Part shown: in pieces, positions 33,934-46,585 of the stretch
How the letters are laid out: every line of letters begins with the position of its first letter
Numbering within the stretch: position 1 is the first letter of the stretch
Source: Oreocharis arfaki
Taxonomy: Eukaryota; Chordata; Aves; Passeriformes; Paramythiidae
Reading direction: 5' to 3'
Length of the DNA stretch: 64,000 bases
NCBI GenBank assembly: GCA_013398015.1
Contig: VZRR01012583.1
Span: 1 to 64,000 of the forward strand
Made by a program: the position numbers and the translations under genes
Notes under the pieces: model-generated
Told to the model about the DNA's origin: nothing
Seen by the model: only the letters and a program-made list of their open reading frames with translations
The model's database searches: none

Positions 33934-35460
33934 CTGTATTTTAGACATTCAAGTGTTCCTTCAGGAAAAATGCCTGTACTTGCATGCATTTAGGAAAGTA
34001 AGTACATTGAGGTTTAGGAAAGTAAAAGTCCAAACCACATCTGTCCTACCATGCTCTATATTGGTTACACAGTTTTCAGGCTCTGTACTACTTGTGTTCC
34101 TCATGGCTCATGCACGTGGTCAGTGAGAATCTAATTGAGCTCAGTATTCTGCAGAAACATGCACTCAAGACAGAGATTTGTTTGTTTCCTTTGTTCAATT
34201 ATTTTGTATTTTAGGTTTGAAGGGTAAGGGGAATAGCACCTGACAGCAGCTGTGCCCAAAAGCTTCACCGAAAAGGAAAAGTCTTGTAATGCCTGAGGAA
34301 GGTTGAAATGTTGAGTGCCTTTATCAGTCCAGAAAAGTTATAAGGTAGCAAGATTTTATCACTTGAAAACAGCTTGTCCTCAGATCCCCCACACTTAATT
34401 TTTCGTTCAGTTGCTGGTACTTTACCAAGACATGTTTTAATTTAAATAGCTGGTTTAAAAAATTATTTTCTTTTTTTAGAGCAGAAATTTCACTCATGGT
34501 ATCAAGAAAATTAAAATGTAGTTCCTGCCAATTGCATTTCTCTTCTCCCTGTCTCCTTTGGAGTAGTTGGCCAAATCGTCCTGGCTCATAATTTTTTCCC
34601 GTTTTGTGCAAGATTAGAGAGCTTTAGAGCTAATTAATTGCTACAGATTCCAGCAGCCTGAGGAAATATTTATTTTGAATCTAGTTTCATATACATGGTT
34701 CTGTATACATAACCATACATACATGTAAATATGGATACATGTAAACATGTAAGTGGATGTTGTGTGGGTTTTTTTCTTTGTAGGATTGGTTGGTTGGTTT
34801 GAAAGGTTTTTTTGTTTTGGTCTTTAGTGATGTTTGAGTTAGTCTTTAACTGCAGGCAGCAGAAAAATATGGAAGTGTTGTATTTGGTTTCAGTTGGTTC
34901 CTCACACAAGTCATACTTGGAGTGACTGATAAAACTGAAGAGCAGATTTATCTTATTCTGCCTATTAAGCATAACACGATGAATGTTGTGCTATCGGGTT
35001 ACTATAACTTTCCTCAAGTTCAGGGATTTTTTGCTTCCAGACACTGATACTCTTTTGAATCTCTAGATAAAATATACTGAAGGAAAAGCAAGCTGTAGGT
35101 CAGTGCCCCAGAGCATTGCTAAGAGCATTGCTAGCATGCTAGTCCTTGCTGTGAATTTATACTCTTATGAAGGGCGGTATTCATCAAAGCTTTGAGGGTT
35201 GTTTTTTTTTTGTTTTTTTTTTTCTTTTAATCCATTTTCTTTATTCTTCTGGTCTTGAGAATACTGATTCCGTTTTGCAGAGCATACACAGGCTGTTCAG
35301 TGGAAGAGCTGTGAGGACATTTCTGTCCACTTTATCAAACTGACATGATTTTGGACTTTCTGTTTCTCTACCTGGCCCCACAAACATCCTAACCCATGCT
35401 GGCAGTACTGAGTGACACCAGCTGCTTTTGATAATCAAGGATGATTGAAGTCTCCATTCA
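33934..35460. other. Unique AT-rich DNA with short low-complexity patches
   Basis: An ATACATGTAAA-rich patch at 34688-34756, a T/G-rich tract at 34768-34825 and T runs at 35202-35228. No gene recognised. Confidence 0.45.
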
Positions 35461-35793
35461 CTTGCTTCCAACCAGTCTTCCCAAAGACTTAAGCAATCAT
35501 TAGTCCAGAACCTCATGGGTGTCAAGCAGGAATGCAGGGATGTAGGGAGGTAGCGTGCTGGGATTGCCCAGGCAGGGAAAATCCAGAGCCAGGAGGGCAG
35601 GCAGGCAGCAGGGACAGAGCTGTCATGATCAACATTCCCCCAGGCATGGCTGCAGGATCTGTTCAACAAGAGGGAGCAGCTGCTGCCACAGCAGGATCCA
35701 CAGTGGCTGGCCAGACAGCACATTAAATCATTCCAGATGATGCAGGGATTACAGATGCATCTCCAGCAGCTGGAGAGTCCCACTGCATTTTAG
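35461..35793 (+). pseudogene. Protein-like reading frame, possible terminal exon or coding relic
   Basis: The frame ending at TAG 35791-35793 gives a strikingly protein-like C-terminus: from 35644 about 49 residues including QDLFNKREQLLPQQ, QWLARQHIKSFQ and QMHLQQLE. It is Gln/Leu-rich and amphipathic, like a short coiled coil. An acceptor-like ATTCCCCCAG ends at 35643, so this could be a 3' terminal exon. Upstream the same frame still looks hydrophilic and Gln/Ser-rich but is broken by TAG (35551-35553) and TGA (35626-35628), which fits a decayed gene copy instead. The 180-codon minus-strand frame 35241-35783 is its antisense shadow. No family is recognised. Confidence 0.3.
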
Positions 35794-36154
35794 CTCATGT
35801 CTTAGAAAACTTCAGGACAAAGAGTACTGTTTCAGGATTTATCTACTCCAAAACCAGTGATTGCTGCCCTTGGACTCCCTTACTTCTCAGACCAGAGTCC
35901 TTCCAAAGGTATCCTTATTTTCCTCTGACAAATACAGTTTCTCCAGATACGGCATGTTGATGCATTTCTGTGATGGAAGGAAATTAAATTTATTTTGAAG
36001 GATTTAATGGCATCAGATACAGACAGAAGCACACTTTGAGAACTATGTGTGATTACTGCAAATGATCATAGTCTAGACCACACGAAAATTGGAGAGACGA
36101 CAGGTTTTCTTTCAAAGACTCCAGAACTTAGGTGTATATTTATCTACTTTTATT
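35794..36154. other. Unique DNA, nothing recognised
   Basis: Between the coding relic and the A-rich tract. No poly(A) signal, exon or repeat stands out. Confidence 0.4.
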
Positions 36155-36201
36155 AAAAAAAAAAAAAAAAAAATTAAAAAAAAAAAATAAAAAAAAAAAA
36201 A
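36155..36201. repeat. A-rich tract abutting a CR1
   Basis: Nineteen A, TT, twelve A, T, thirteen A, then TTT and the first CR1-like base at 36205. Confidence 0.97.
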
Positions 36202-36204
36202 TTT

Positions 36205-36365
36205 GGGCACTGAACAGGCTCCCAGAGAAGTGGTCACAGCACCAAGCCTGACAGAATTCAAGAAGCATCTAGACAATACTCTCAGGTTCTGTGCAGGGCC
36301 AGAAGTTGGATTTGATGATCCTTGTGGGTCCCATCCTACTCTGCATGTTCTGTGATCCTGTGATT
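36205..36365 (+). mobile_element. CR1 LINE, short 3' end
   Basis: GAACAGGCTCCCAGAGAAGT, GTCACAGCACCAAGCCTGAC, TTCAAGAAGCATCTAGACAA and GATGATCCTTGTGGGTCCC are the standard 3' blocks of one CR1 subgroup. It ends in TTCTGTGATCCTGTGATT, the octamer tail. Relative to the usual form there is a deletion after the CTCTCAGG block. Confidence 0.93.
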
Positions 36366-36592
36366 GCCTTTAATCTATCCTGCTTAAAATGCTTCATGCC
36401 TTAACATATTTATGATTCTTTTCTCCTTAATTTTTTTTAATGACCTCTGAATGATTTTTGACACACCTCTAGTACAAATAAATAATTCAAGATATGCAGT
36501 AATCTCTTTGATATACCGGAGAAGTGGAAGTTGATTTTAAACAAATAAAATTGAGAACTGAACTAGACTGTTTAATTGAAGGCAGCTTTGAG

Positions 36593-36627
36593 TTATTATT
36601 ATTATTGGTGGTAGTAGTAGTAGTAGT
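36593..36627. repeat. (ATT)n(GTA)n trinucleotide repeat
   Basis: ATT units at 36593-36606 followed by six GTA units at 36610-36627. Confidence 0.95.
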
Positions 36628-39133
36628 CTTTGCTCCTAATGGTGATAGAGTCAGATGTGGGACCAAAATTTATAAATGATCAAGTAATTCAGGAAACTGA
36701 AATCTCATGTAGAAATATGACATATCCCATTATGTATAATGTTACTCTCAGGTTCCAGTGCTGAGAACAAGGAACCCATCTGCAAACAATTTGTACACCC
36801 CTGGGTAGGCATGATTAAGACATGATTCGTTTTGGCTGCAGTCTAGCCTTTTCTTACAGACATCATATGCTTTAAACACAATCTGATTGCCTGTTACCTC
36901 TAAAAATCAAAATACATAAACTAATATTTATGTGGACAGTGGGAAGATAAGTATTCAAACTAAATTATTTTTCATGGCCTTATTTATCCAATGTAGTTGA
37001 AGAGAGAAGCTCTTTTGTTTCTGCACAGAGGCAGCAGGAGCCGAAATTCCTTCTGATCTTGGTATATTTGAAAAGAAATAGTTCTAGAATCACTGCTAAT
37101 TTCTTAACAGTCTGCTCAGCAGAAATTATTCTTGCTGATGCTGCATGCCATTTTGATGGTTTATGGAGTCACTGAACTTAATCCAAAATTAATTTCCACA
37201 GTTTTTAATTCATTTTTTGCAGAACAGAAACTACAGGTCCTACCAACCTGATCTATACCTTCTCTCCCTTTCCTAATGCAAAATGAGAGGAAATCACTCA
37301 CAGATACTTTGATTTTATGTGTCATACTGCTCAATGTGAAAATAAAATATCATTAAAAAGTATTTGAAACTGAAAAGTCAGCACCTATTAGAGCCAACAC
37401 AGGCACCTATTGCACTGGAACACCTATAGAAAACATTCTTCAAAACTTAGAATGTCTATCAGAGTGTACTCACTCGAGTATTTCTATCTCTGTCTAGGTT
37501 TACTTCAGTGAACACCTGTTTTAGAGCAGGTGAGGCTGCCTGTGTTAGAGAAGTTGTAAATTCATATAATGTTTTCATGATTTGGACTTACATGGTGAAC
37601 AAGCCCATTATCTGCCAAGGTTTCCATAGGCCATCCCTCACAGTCCCAGACTATTTCTTCTTGACGTGCTAAACTTAATCTCCTTGCAACTGTGAACTGA
37701 AAATCCTCCTCAGGAAAGACTGGAAATTTCCCATTGGATAGTGCAGAATCCAGTTTACTTCATTAGAGAAATACCACAAATGTTAGTTCTTCACTATCAA
37801 TTGCATATTGAAAAGCTTTGTATCCAGCACACGTATAGCTTCTAGCAAATGTCTAGCTCTTTCTATAATATTTTTTGAATATTTTAGAAGTCACATAGAG
37901 ACTGCTTGCATAGAGCTCAATTACTGTAGATGTTAGTGGAAAATTTTTCCAATGGCTTTAAGGCTTACTGTACTGTAATGACTTAAGTACATTTTTCGTA
38001 GTTCAATATGCAAAGTTATTTTTTGAGACAATGCTGTATTTAGAAAGAAGTGAGTCATTGGTACTCTAAAGATACCAGCAGGGTGTTTGTTGGAGAAGAG
38101 GATGAAAGAATTTGATTAAGACATACCAATTTAATTAGAAAATTACTCCAAGAACAGAAATAGAAGTGTTTTCAAATCCCCTTCTCATTTACTGTCCATT
38201 GAGATCAATAACATCTTCTACCAAAAGTCATGGAATGCTCTAGAAGGTGTCTCTAGGTCTGCCTGTCGTTCATATATTGCCAGTATCAGTGAATGACTGC
38301 TGGCTGGTTTTGCCTGTCTGAGTATATTTTCTCATTGAAGTAGTGAAGAGATGTCAGTGGATTTACAAAATATGTCTGTTTTAATGTAGTTCGGTGCTCC
38401 TGACGGATTTGAATCCTTTTCTGTGCCGCTATACTGTTGCCAGCATGGAATGATATGGGAGTATTTAATCTTTGAGCATTAAGATCCAAGTACAATTAGT
38501 TAATAAGTATAAATGGATGCAGTTATTACCTTAGCTCTTAAGCTTTTGGCACCCCAGATGGGTTCCAGGGCTCTGGATGTGCAGTGCTGTCACATTTCAG
38601 AGTTCCAGGGCTTTCAGTGTTGGAGGCAATTCATTGCCTGTACAATCCCTATCGGTGTTTTTTGTTCTGTTGTGAAATATTTTTTAGCAATAGGGAGGAG
38701 GCTGTAGCTTGAATATTCCCTGGACAGGATTCTCCATGGAATACTGACTGTAGGATGAGAAATTTACTTTGCTGAGCCACATTAGTCTTCTGAATACAGC
38801 CTTTCTGCCCTCTGTCCTTCATCAGATTGCAACATGTAATCCAAACTGAATAAAGTGAATGCAAAATATCATTTTTCCTTGCAGAAGTGATGGATGCTTA
38901 CCAAGGCATTGCTCTCTGCTTTCAGCAGGGTCGTAAGAGAAACGGGCCCCCTAAGAGCCATGAGCTGAAATGTCTCAATCCCTTTAAGACTGTCTTTCCA
39001 TTTAAGAGCACCTGAGAGTCCTGGTCAAAGTATATTAGCAACTTGATTAAATTCCTCTCCGTTTCTCTCAGACAATGCCCTTAACTGCTTCTGTTGGTTT
39101 ACTGTATTAAAGGCTCATCAGAGTTATGGCTCC
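36628..39133. other. Unique AT-rich DNA, nothing certain
   Basis: No exon or repeat family is recognised. 37010-37200 and 38940-39133 are of higher complexity, with few homopolymers and some ATTA cores (for example TTGATTAAATTCC near 39041), and could be conserved non-coding DNA. This is impression only. Confidence 0.4.
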
Positions 39134-39220
39134 TGACTCAGTATTAATCACCCCTGGAGGGCTCTCCCGGGGCTCGCTCGCGACGCCAACGCGCTGCTGC
39201 TGACGTGGTTTATGCAGAAG
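39134..39220. promoter_or_regulatory. CpG-dense patch with AP-1-like and CRE-like words
   Basis: TGACTCA at 39134-39140 is a perfect AP-1 consensus. TGACGTGG at 39201-39208 is a CRE/ATF-like half site. Between them eight CpGs fall in about 40 bp (39168-39206), in a neighbourhood where CpG is rare. CpG survival suggests lack of methylation or constraint. It could be an enhancer or small promoter, and no adjoining exon is evident. Confidence 0.3.
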
Positions 39221-41177
39221 GTCAGTGCTACCTTTATTGCATTGGCATTTGTAGGACAGCAGCCCTATCCTGAGATTTTTGAAGCACCAAGGACATGACA
39301 CATCTCATTTGATACACGAGAAATGTCTCATTTTAAGGCATCTGCATGTCTTTAAGGCACCTACAGCTTCACAGATCTGCTAGACTGCTAAAAGAGTGAA
39401 ATCATTATTCACTATATACATTTTTTTTTTCATTTCATTAATATTTAAACTGATAGTCATATCCACTGATACATTGGTAAAGAAAAAGTGGGTGCATTTA
39501 CCTGTTTGATATTCACACCAATGAAAAATGTTATCACCCAGATTAGATATGCATAAATTCTATTTACTTACACTTAGGCTGGCTGAACCTTTAGCTGCAG
39601 CAATACAAAATCAATGGGAAAGCAGACCCGTGAGTTATAACTATAAATGAAATATGTGCACATAAATAAACATACATGATATACTATTCCTGCTGAGAGA
39701 GTAGATGTACTTCTACTTTTTTTAAAAGATATATTTCTTTTTGATAACTATTATTTTCAATTCCTGGTTTAGGCTGCAAATGTATCTATACTATTAAAAA
39801 TATTTTGTTCAGATAAGTCTTCAGAAAAGATGTATGGTGAGTAATTTTATAGTTGCTGTATTACTTGGATAATGGTTTAGTCTTGCACTTTCAGTTTTTA
39901 AGAACAAAGTGGTTTCCCCCTATATTTTCCAAGCTTTCCTTTGTTGTTTATCTATATGCAGTCATGTAATTGTATTTAATGATTAATCATTTGATCTAAG
40001 CCAAAGTAATTTTTTTTAATGAGCAGTAGCACTATTGCACATTGTTTCACGCTTTAGGATGGTAGGTCATTTTTTATTTATTATTTGCTTTCATAATAAA
40101 AGGTTCGGAAGAGATGTTTATCGGGACAATTAGTGACCCTGGGGTTCTTTTGGCTAGGAAAGCAAGCCAAAATAGGATTATAACATCCCAGCATGCCTCA
40201 ATCAGCTGTGGGCTCAGAGAACATGCTCCTTTGCCAGGAACATCTGGCTTTTGAAAAGCTGATAAAAAGTTTGGGATTTCTGTAACAAAAAACAGAAATT
40301 AATTACAAACCCAGGAGTAACTTCCGTAGTTTTTTTGAAGTGGAAGCAGCTCCGTTTTCGTAAGGGATGAAGATCAGAATGAGAAGGACTTGCCAGTAAA
40401 GCTGGCCTAAACAAATTATTCAGTAGATACACACTGCTGCAGATCAGAAAAAATTGATTCCACATCCTTGTCCATTACTCTACTTCATAACTTTAGCAAA
40501 GGCAGAGAAATTCTGGTAAATACAGGTAAACATAACTCTGCAAACACTAGGAGTTATGATTTTATTCTTGATTTACTAAATATGTTGGCATTTATACAGT
40601 GCAATAATGAAGCAAGGACTTTTAAAAACATTATCATTCTAAAAAGACTCTTATCCTGTTAAGTGCAGTATAACATAAGAAAAGCAGTGATGAAAAGAAG
40701 CTCTTTTTTTCTTTTTTTTTTTCTAAATTCTTGAGGGTGACTCAACTAGCAGTTTAAATAGATATCTAATTTCCAAGTTATGATTAGTTTCATAGAGGGT
40801 TTATTCATACGATTTCGTTCTGTATGTACCGAAGTAATTTGCTGAATCAAGGTCAATGCCCTGTGCATACAAGAACATCCATACTGGTTCTGTCTGTGGT
40901 ACAGACATTATCACCTGCACATTGCAGGTATGCCATCTTTTGAATTACTCCACGGTGTATTATGTCACCACTGAAATCTAATACATTTTTTGTTTTTCAA
41001 ATAACCTATATTTTCAGACCATCTGCAAGAGTGGAATTAGCTTCCTGGTAAAAAGAGACTTAATATATCATCTGTGCATACAGATGAGTGATTCTGCAGT
41101 GCAAAGAGGTGTGGGAAGTAGCAGTAAAAGCACCATCAAGTCCTCAGCACAAGGGAAAACTGCTCTTTTCTCTGCAG
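39221..41177. other. Unique AT-rich DNA, nothing recognised
   Basis: No known repeat or RNA gene. 40085-40215 has the higher-complexity look of possible constrained sequence. T runs near 39420 and 40705-40722. Ends in TGCTCTTTTCTCTGCAG, a good acceptor-like sequence. Confidence 0.4.
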
Positions 41178-41379
41178 GTAGGGAGGTTTGTCCTTGCTGG
41201 AAGCTGCATCCTTCTGCCATGCACCACTTATTTGGTAACTGTTAGAAAGCTGGATGGAGTCAGGTCTTCCATGTGCAGCTGGAAAACCACAATTTTGGTT
41301 TTCAACCCCAAAAGGCTGTCAGGTCACAGTGCCAGTCCTGGGCATGGGCAAGGGGAAAAACAACACGAGGAAGACCAAG
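41178..41379 (+). other. Weak exon candidate between acceptor- and donor-like sites
   Basis: 202 bp bounded by CTTTTCTCTGCAG (ending 41177) and CCAAG/GTAAAT (GT at 41380-41381). One frame is open throughout, as part of 41088-41393 (101 codons), but its composition is not distinctive and no domain is recognised. It could be a non-coding RNA exon or a chance pairing of sites. Confidence 0.15.
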
Positions 41380-44300
41380 GTAAATATGATTAAACATCAT
41401 CACTTAAAAGTCACCACTTCAATTCTTGCTCGTGCAAAGGTAAAGCCTGAAAGACCTGAGTGAAATATGTAATCAAATAGCTTGTAAATTAGCAGTAGCT
41501 TGTGAGCATGGATCTGAATTTTTCTTGTTGTGTTTGCAGTCTACAAGTACGTTCACCTGAAACATATTAGCTGTTAGCTGTTTGCAGAAATCAGGTGCAT
41601 CTTGCAGTTGGGTGAGTGTTTAAGTCTGTTAGTTTTTTCTCTAAGTAATAAAAGTATTAGGAGGAATTATTTAGTACCCAGAGGCATTTTCCTTGCTGTT
41701 TTTTTGTTTGTTTCTTTGCTTACCCTCTTTTCCATACACAACATAATGATTTGGGGTTTTTATTTCCCCACAGACTCACAGAATGAAAGTCAGTATACTG
41801 CCTCCTTGCTGGAAATCTGTATATTCTTAATTTGCATAATAGTGAAAAGGGTTTATGGCATTTCAGTAGGAAAAGACCTTATAAAATATTAACATTTTGA
41901 GAGATTTGAAGAATTACAAATCAACCTCTAATTAACTCTCATAAGAAATACTATATTCTGTGATGAGCATAACCCCAAGTTCTTTAATGGTACATTCCCA
42001 GCATAATTGTTATTATTCACTGTTTTCATCCCGTCACCTTTTTCTGGTTTGCATCTCTCCTGTGATGATTCAAGTTGACAAAGTCTCAGTTCAGCATAGC
42101 ACTGGATTATCTCCACAGCCAGTTGCATTTCAACTCAAGCTAACAGCCCCCGGTTTAGGACTCTACATAAATATGCAACCATTTCCTAATCCTGATGGAA
42201 TGAATGGCTCAGTGTCCTTTATATAGCCCTGATCTAACCAGGTTTAGAGTTTGAAGTACCGACCTGGACCACCAAAATCCCATGGGAAAGTAGAATTTAT
42301 GAGAGACTTTGATAATAAAACCAGTAATGCAGAAAAAGTAATGCAAAACAAAACAAAAAAGCAAAAACCCCAGCAGAGTATAAAACATGGGGATATTCTC
42401 CAAGACAGTGAAATAGTGAAATAATGATCTTTTTTAAGGTAATAGTACACATTTTAATAATTGAAGGGTTGCTTCCTATTTTATCTTAGCAGTACTTACC
42501 TGTGTCTCAAAATATACATTGGAATCTAAGTTACATAATAAAAATAAATGGAATATTAAAAAATAGTATAGGATTATTACACAATAGAACAATAATTAGT
42601 ACAGGTAGTGAGATGTAATACCAACATAACATGGAATAAAACAAATTTCAGGCTTTCTCTTTGCACTGGCACTCCAACAGTTATAGTTCAGATTGTGAAT
42701 CTCAAGAGAGGAAAGAATTATTCTTGCTAGCTTATACTAGTGATTGTTGGTGGAAATGACTGATGATAGCACTGTGTTGAATCATGTATAAATTGAGTAA
42801 CTGCAGTACAAGCTGCCACACAGAGTGCCAGTCTGTGGCAGTGAACTTTCATGCTGTATTGCAGCCATTTAATGGTGTAATACACACCATTTGAGTGATG
42901 AGAACAGGGTGTTATTTCATGCACATGCACTGACACAGTGCCTTTTTCTACTTAAGGCAATATTAGAGGACTGCTCCTGTGCTTAGTGATCAAGGTCATC
43001 TTTAATGTGGGATATACCCAGCTCCAAAAATACCTGCTCGAAGAAATATCCTACCTCTGAGTGTGAGAGCTTTTTCTTTCATCAGGCCCTTGGCAGTTTG
43101 GTGATGTTGAGTTTAAGTGTTGAAGGTTTTCCGAGGGGACAGAGCAGGGATCCCAGGAGCAGTGTAAGCAGAGCAGCCTTTGGTGGCTGCTCTCCCAGAG
43201 CCCTGAGACACGGGGATCTACAACTAAAAGTCCCATGCTGAGCTTTCACGAGGGGTCCTGAAAACCCTTGGTTTCAGCCTCGGGTTAGCAGATAATCCGT
43301 AGCACCCAAGCAGCCCTTGTTTAAGGAAAGAAAATCTGTCTGGCTCAAATTTGTTGATATTTCTCAAAAAACAGCATTGCTTCTGCAGATCCAGAGCTGA
43401 AAATTACAGATGTCACAATGAAAGAACTGTGAATCTGAGATTGGAATATGAGCCATTTAAAGTAATAGGCTGAATTCTACTTCTGTTTTTCCTTGTTGAA
43501 CCCTTTTCTTCTGTGCTTACTCAGTTATGCACTGAATCCTATGGCTGGACTTAGCAGGTCAAGAAGCTTTATAGACAATCCAGAATGAGACAGCAAAGTT
43601 TCAGCACATATTTACACAACTTTCTGCTAAGCTGTGTTTGGTCTCAGGGACTGGGGAGTAGGTTATTCTTTTGTTTGTTTTCTGCGATATGGCAGAATTG
43701 CAAGCCTCTGGTTCCAGGAGGTTTACAGGGGAATATTCAGGGGAATATTTTCTATTTGTGCTTGCATATATTGAATCTGTGCTTTCAAAATCATTTTGTC
43801 ACCCGAGTCCTTCCACTGGTTGCATTTCTTCCTTTGCAATGACACACTTTGACAAGGGAACCCAAAGGGACATGTACAGCTAAAAAGTAATTTTCAGAGA
43901 GAGAACAGAAAGCAAACAGGAACTTTCTAAAGCAAATCTTGATTTATGTATTGCTTGAACTGCTACCGAAATCAAAGGGGGAAAAGCATGTTTGAGGTCT
44001 CCCCTCTTCCTATTAAATTACTTGAAGGTTTGTATACATGATCAGCCCAGAGTCATGCTAGCAAATGAACAATGTTCTATTGAGTGTGTTTCTGAAGATA
44101 AATTCTTTTTTTCTCTTTGAAATGGAGCATTCTGAAAGAGTAGTGCTAAGTGCAGAGAGAACACTGGCATGTGATTATGAATCTTTTAGTAAGTCGCGTG
44201 TGCTGTGCTTGTTTTGCCTTCTCTCATACCCTATAAATCAGGTCCAGCTTCACTGCAGTAAAAACAAGTCAGAAAAGTGAGGGCATGCAACATGCAGATA

Positions 44301-46009
44301 TGCTTCTGAGAGGGTGAACCTACACCAGCTGAGCATCTACTGAGTGCAGAAATCCAAGTATGGTTTATATGCAGAGCAAACAGTAGCGAGAAGAAATATT
44401 TGTATCATTCAAGGAACTACAAACCTCTCTCAGAAACTTTTTCGACCCCGCTTACTTCTTCAGAGGTACGAATATTTGCTGCTCTGTAGGACCTGGGTGA
44501 CCAACTTTATTGTAATTGGGCACACTGCTCTTTCTGAACTTGTAGATGGTAGCATCGCATACACCTAATTTCTGCCAAATTAAACACCACTCTTACAGAG
44601 ATCTACACAGTCTAGACATGGTATTTTTTCTAGTGTTTCTTGAGCGGGCAGGAAAAGAGAAATCTGTTAGACCAGATAACTGACTGTAAGTTTATACTTG
44701 ACACATTAATCAAAAAGTTTTAGTAGCGTGGGCTATATTGTTCAGAGTAGTCTGTTGAACTGTAGCTTGAAAAAAAGCTTGAGGAAAAAAAAAGCCTGAA
44801 AAAAGAAACACAGTTTCATATAGGGTTTTTTTTCCTAAAGGAAATGGTCGTACTTAAAACAAACATCAAGATAACAATGGAATTTCTATACCGAGAAACT
44901 ATGGAAACAAAATTAGCAGTTTTGCAATAAGAAATGAGTAGTTATATTTTTCTGTCTGTATTATAAATACACATGTGTGCTTTAGCAGCCTTCTCGTATA
45001 GAACCTGGGACAGAGCCTTTGAAAAAATAATTTCTTAATTTAGTTAGACAAAATCGGCACACAAAGATTGTTTCTATGGATATGGAGACTACAGAGCAAA
45101 GAATAGCACATCCTTAGACAACCTAATCTGTGGGACTGCCAGGTCTTTTTGTCTTGGCCTTTCTTCACCTTCCAGAGTTGGCATCAAAGTTTTATTTTGT
45201 TTCAAGTAGCGTACATATTAATTGTTGGAGTATTTTCATAAGCGCCTTTATACAAACAAGCAGACCCATTGTGTCCCATGAGCACTTGCTCCCTGTGTGT
45301 GCCACAACCGGAAAATTCACACATTGGCTGTGCCATTCAGGCATGGCTGTGTGCTCCAGTACAGGCACAACATTTACTTTTTCTCATGAGCTGAAAGCTG
45401 AACAAAACGTAAAACTTTCCAAGACAGGGAAATGGAACTGGTAACTCTGAGCAGTGGGTGATGTATCCATTTACTCAAGACACAAACATCAGTATTTCAC
45501 TTGAAAGCATTTTAGCAGGAACAGTCAAAACACAACTGACATAAGCCAATATTTATCTTCCCAGGTATCAATGGGCTCTTAAGGCCTTATCACTGGCTAC
45601 AGTTTTAAAACACTCCAAGTGGTCCTCAGATTTCTTCTTCGGTTGCAGCATGGCCTTTTTAATCTTACTGGGCTCTTTTGTTACTCTGGCTGTAAGTTGG
45701 GTTTTATACTCAGATCTCTGCTCAAAACGATGTGTTCTTCGTTGTCCATAAAGGTTAAATAAACTCCATGTCCCTCACCTGCATATGAATTTAGCACGTT
45801 GCTTTTGGATTTTCTTTCAGTTATTTTAAGTTTGAGGTACCCTCATAATTAGCACTGCTCTGTCAAGGGATAGTAGCAATAAAATATCCACTTGCCTCTA
45901 GATGGATGAAGTCCTCAGGATTCTATTGTCAGAGACAGAAAAGAGATGAAAGTGAAAATACCGAGGCACAGACAGCCCCTGCCCTGAACAGTGGCACAAA
46001 ACCCCAGCG
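41380..46009. other. Unique mostly AT-rich DNA, nothing recognised
   Basis: Many ORFs of 60-104 codons on both strands, none protein-like. 43090-43290 is more GC-rich but unrecognised. Short A runs near 44775-44815. Confidence 0.45.
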
Positions 46010-46285
46010 ACGTGATGTGGGGCTGTGTGGTGACAGCTTCCACCCGCACAGCTGGGAAATCCAGCACACACTGGCATGGAAAGACATACCAGAGCTGTGC
46101 AGGGCAAGCAGCCAGCTCAAACACAGCGGCTCTGACACGTCCTGGTTGTAGATTGACTCTACAAATAATCTTCAGTGGAGCTCGAGGGGCTCCATCACAC
46201 ACAGAGCCACTCCCAGCCGCACGAGGCGCACACAGCGGGGCAGGAGCGCTCTGGCACAGCTCTGTGTGCACGCTGGGCACTTAAA
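46010..46285. other. GC-rich island of unknown origin
   Basis: GC- and CA/GCACA-rich, with several CpGs (46180-46270). Lack of stops leaves open frames on both strands (minus 45915-46280, 121 codons; plus 45991-46284, 97 codons). None resembles a known protein and no good splice pair frames it. It could be an old retroelement piece or a small CpG-containing regulatory region. Confidence 0.3.
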
Positions 46286-46490
46286 CTCTGCCATCTGCTC
46301 AGGACAGAAGGGCTTTGAGCGGCCTGACAGGCTTTCTGAACATCTGGAAATTTTCGACTGCAGGGCTGAAATGTTTGTTAATAGCTAAGAACTACAGGAC
46401 CCTTAGTCTTTGGCTGGATATACAAAATCTCCACACAGGCTCAAAATGCTCTATTCATAAATGATTCCTGAAGTGTGAGTTTGGTTCTCG
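46286..46490. other. Unique DNA, nothing recognised
   Basis: Short mixed-composition stretch before the T/G tract. Confidence 0.4.
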
Positions 46491-46585
46491 GTGGGGGGTT
46501 TTTGTTGTTTTTGATTTTTTGTTTTTGTTTGTTTGTTTTGGGGTATTTTTTGTTGTTGTTTTTGTTGTTTCTTTGTGGCTCTTTT
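46491..46585. repeat. T/G-rich low-complexity tract
   Basis: GGGGGG followed by GTTTTT, GTTTGTTTG, GGGG and TTGTTGTT blocks on the plus strand. Confidence 0.92.

Noticed and set aside
35241..35783. 180-codon minus-strand ORF rich in Cys, Ser and Trp
   Set aside because: It is antisense to the protein-like plus-strand frame at 35461-35793; its odd composition mirrors Gln/Leu-rich codons on the other strand.
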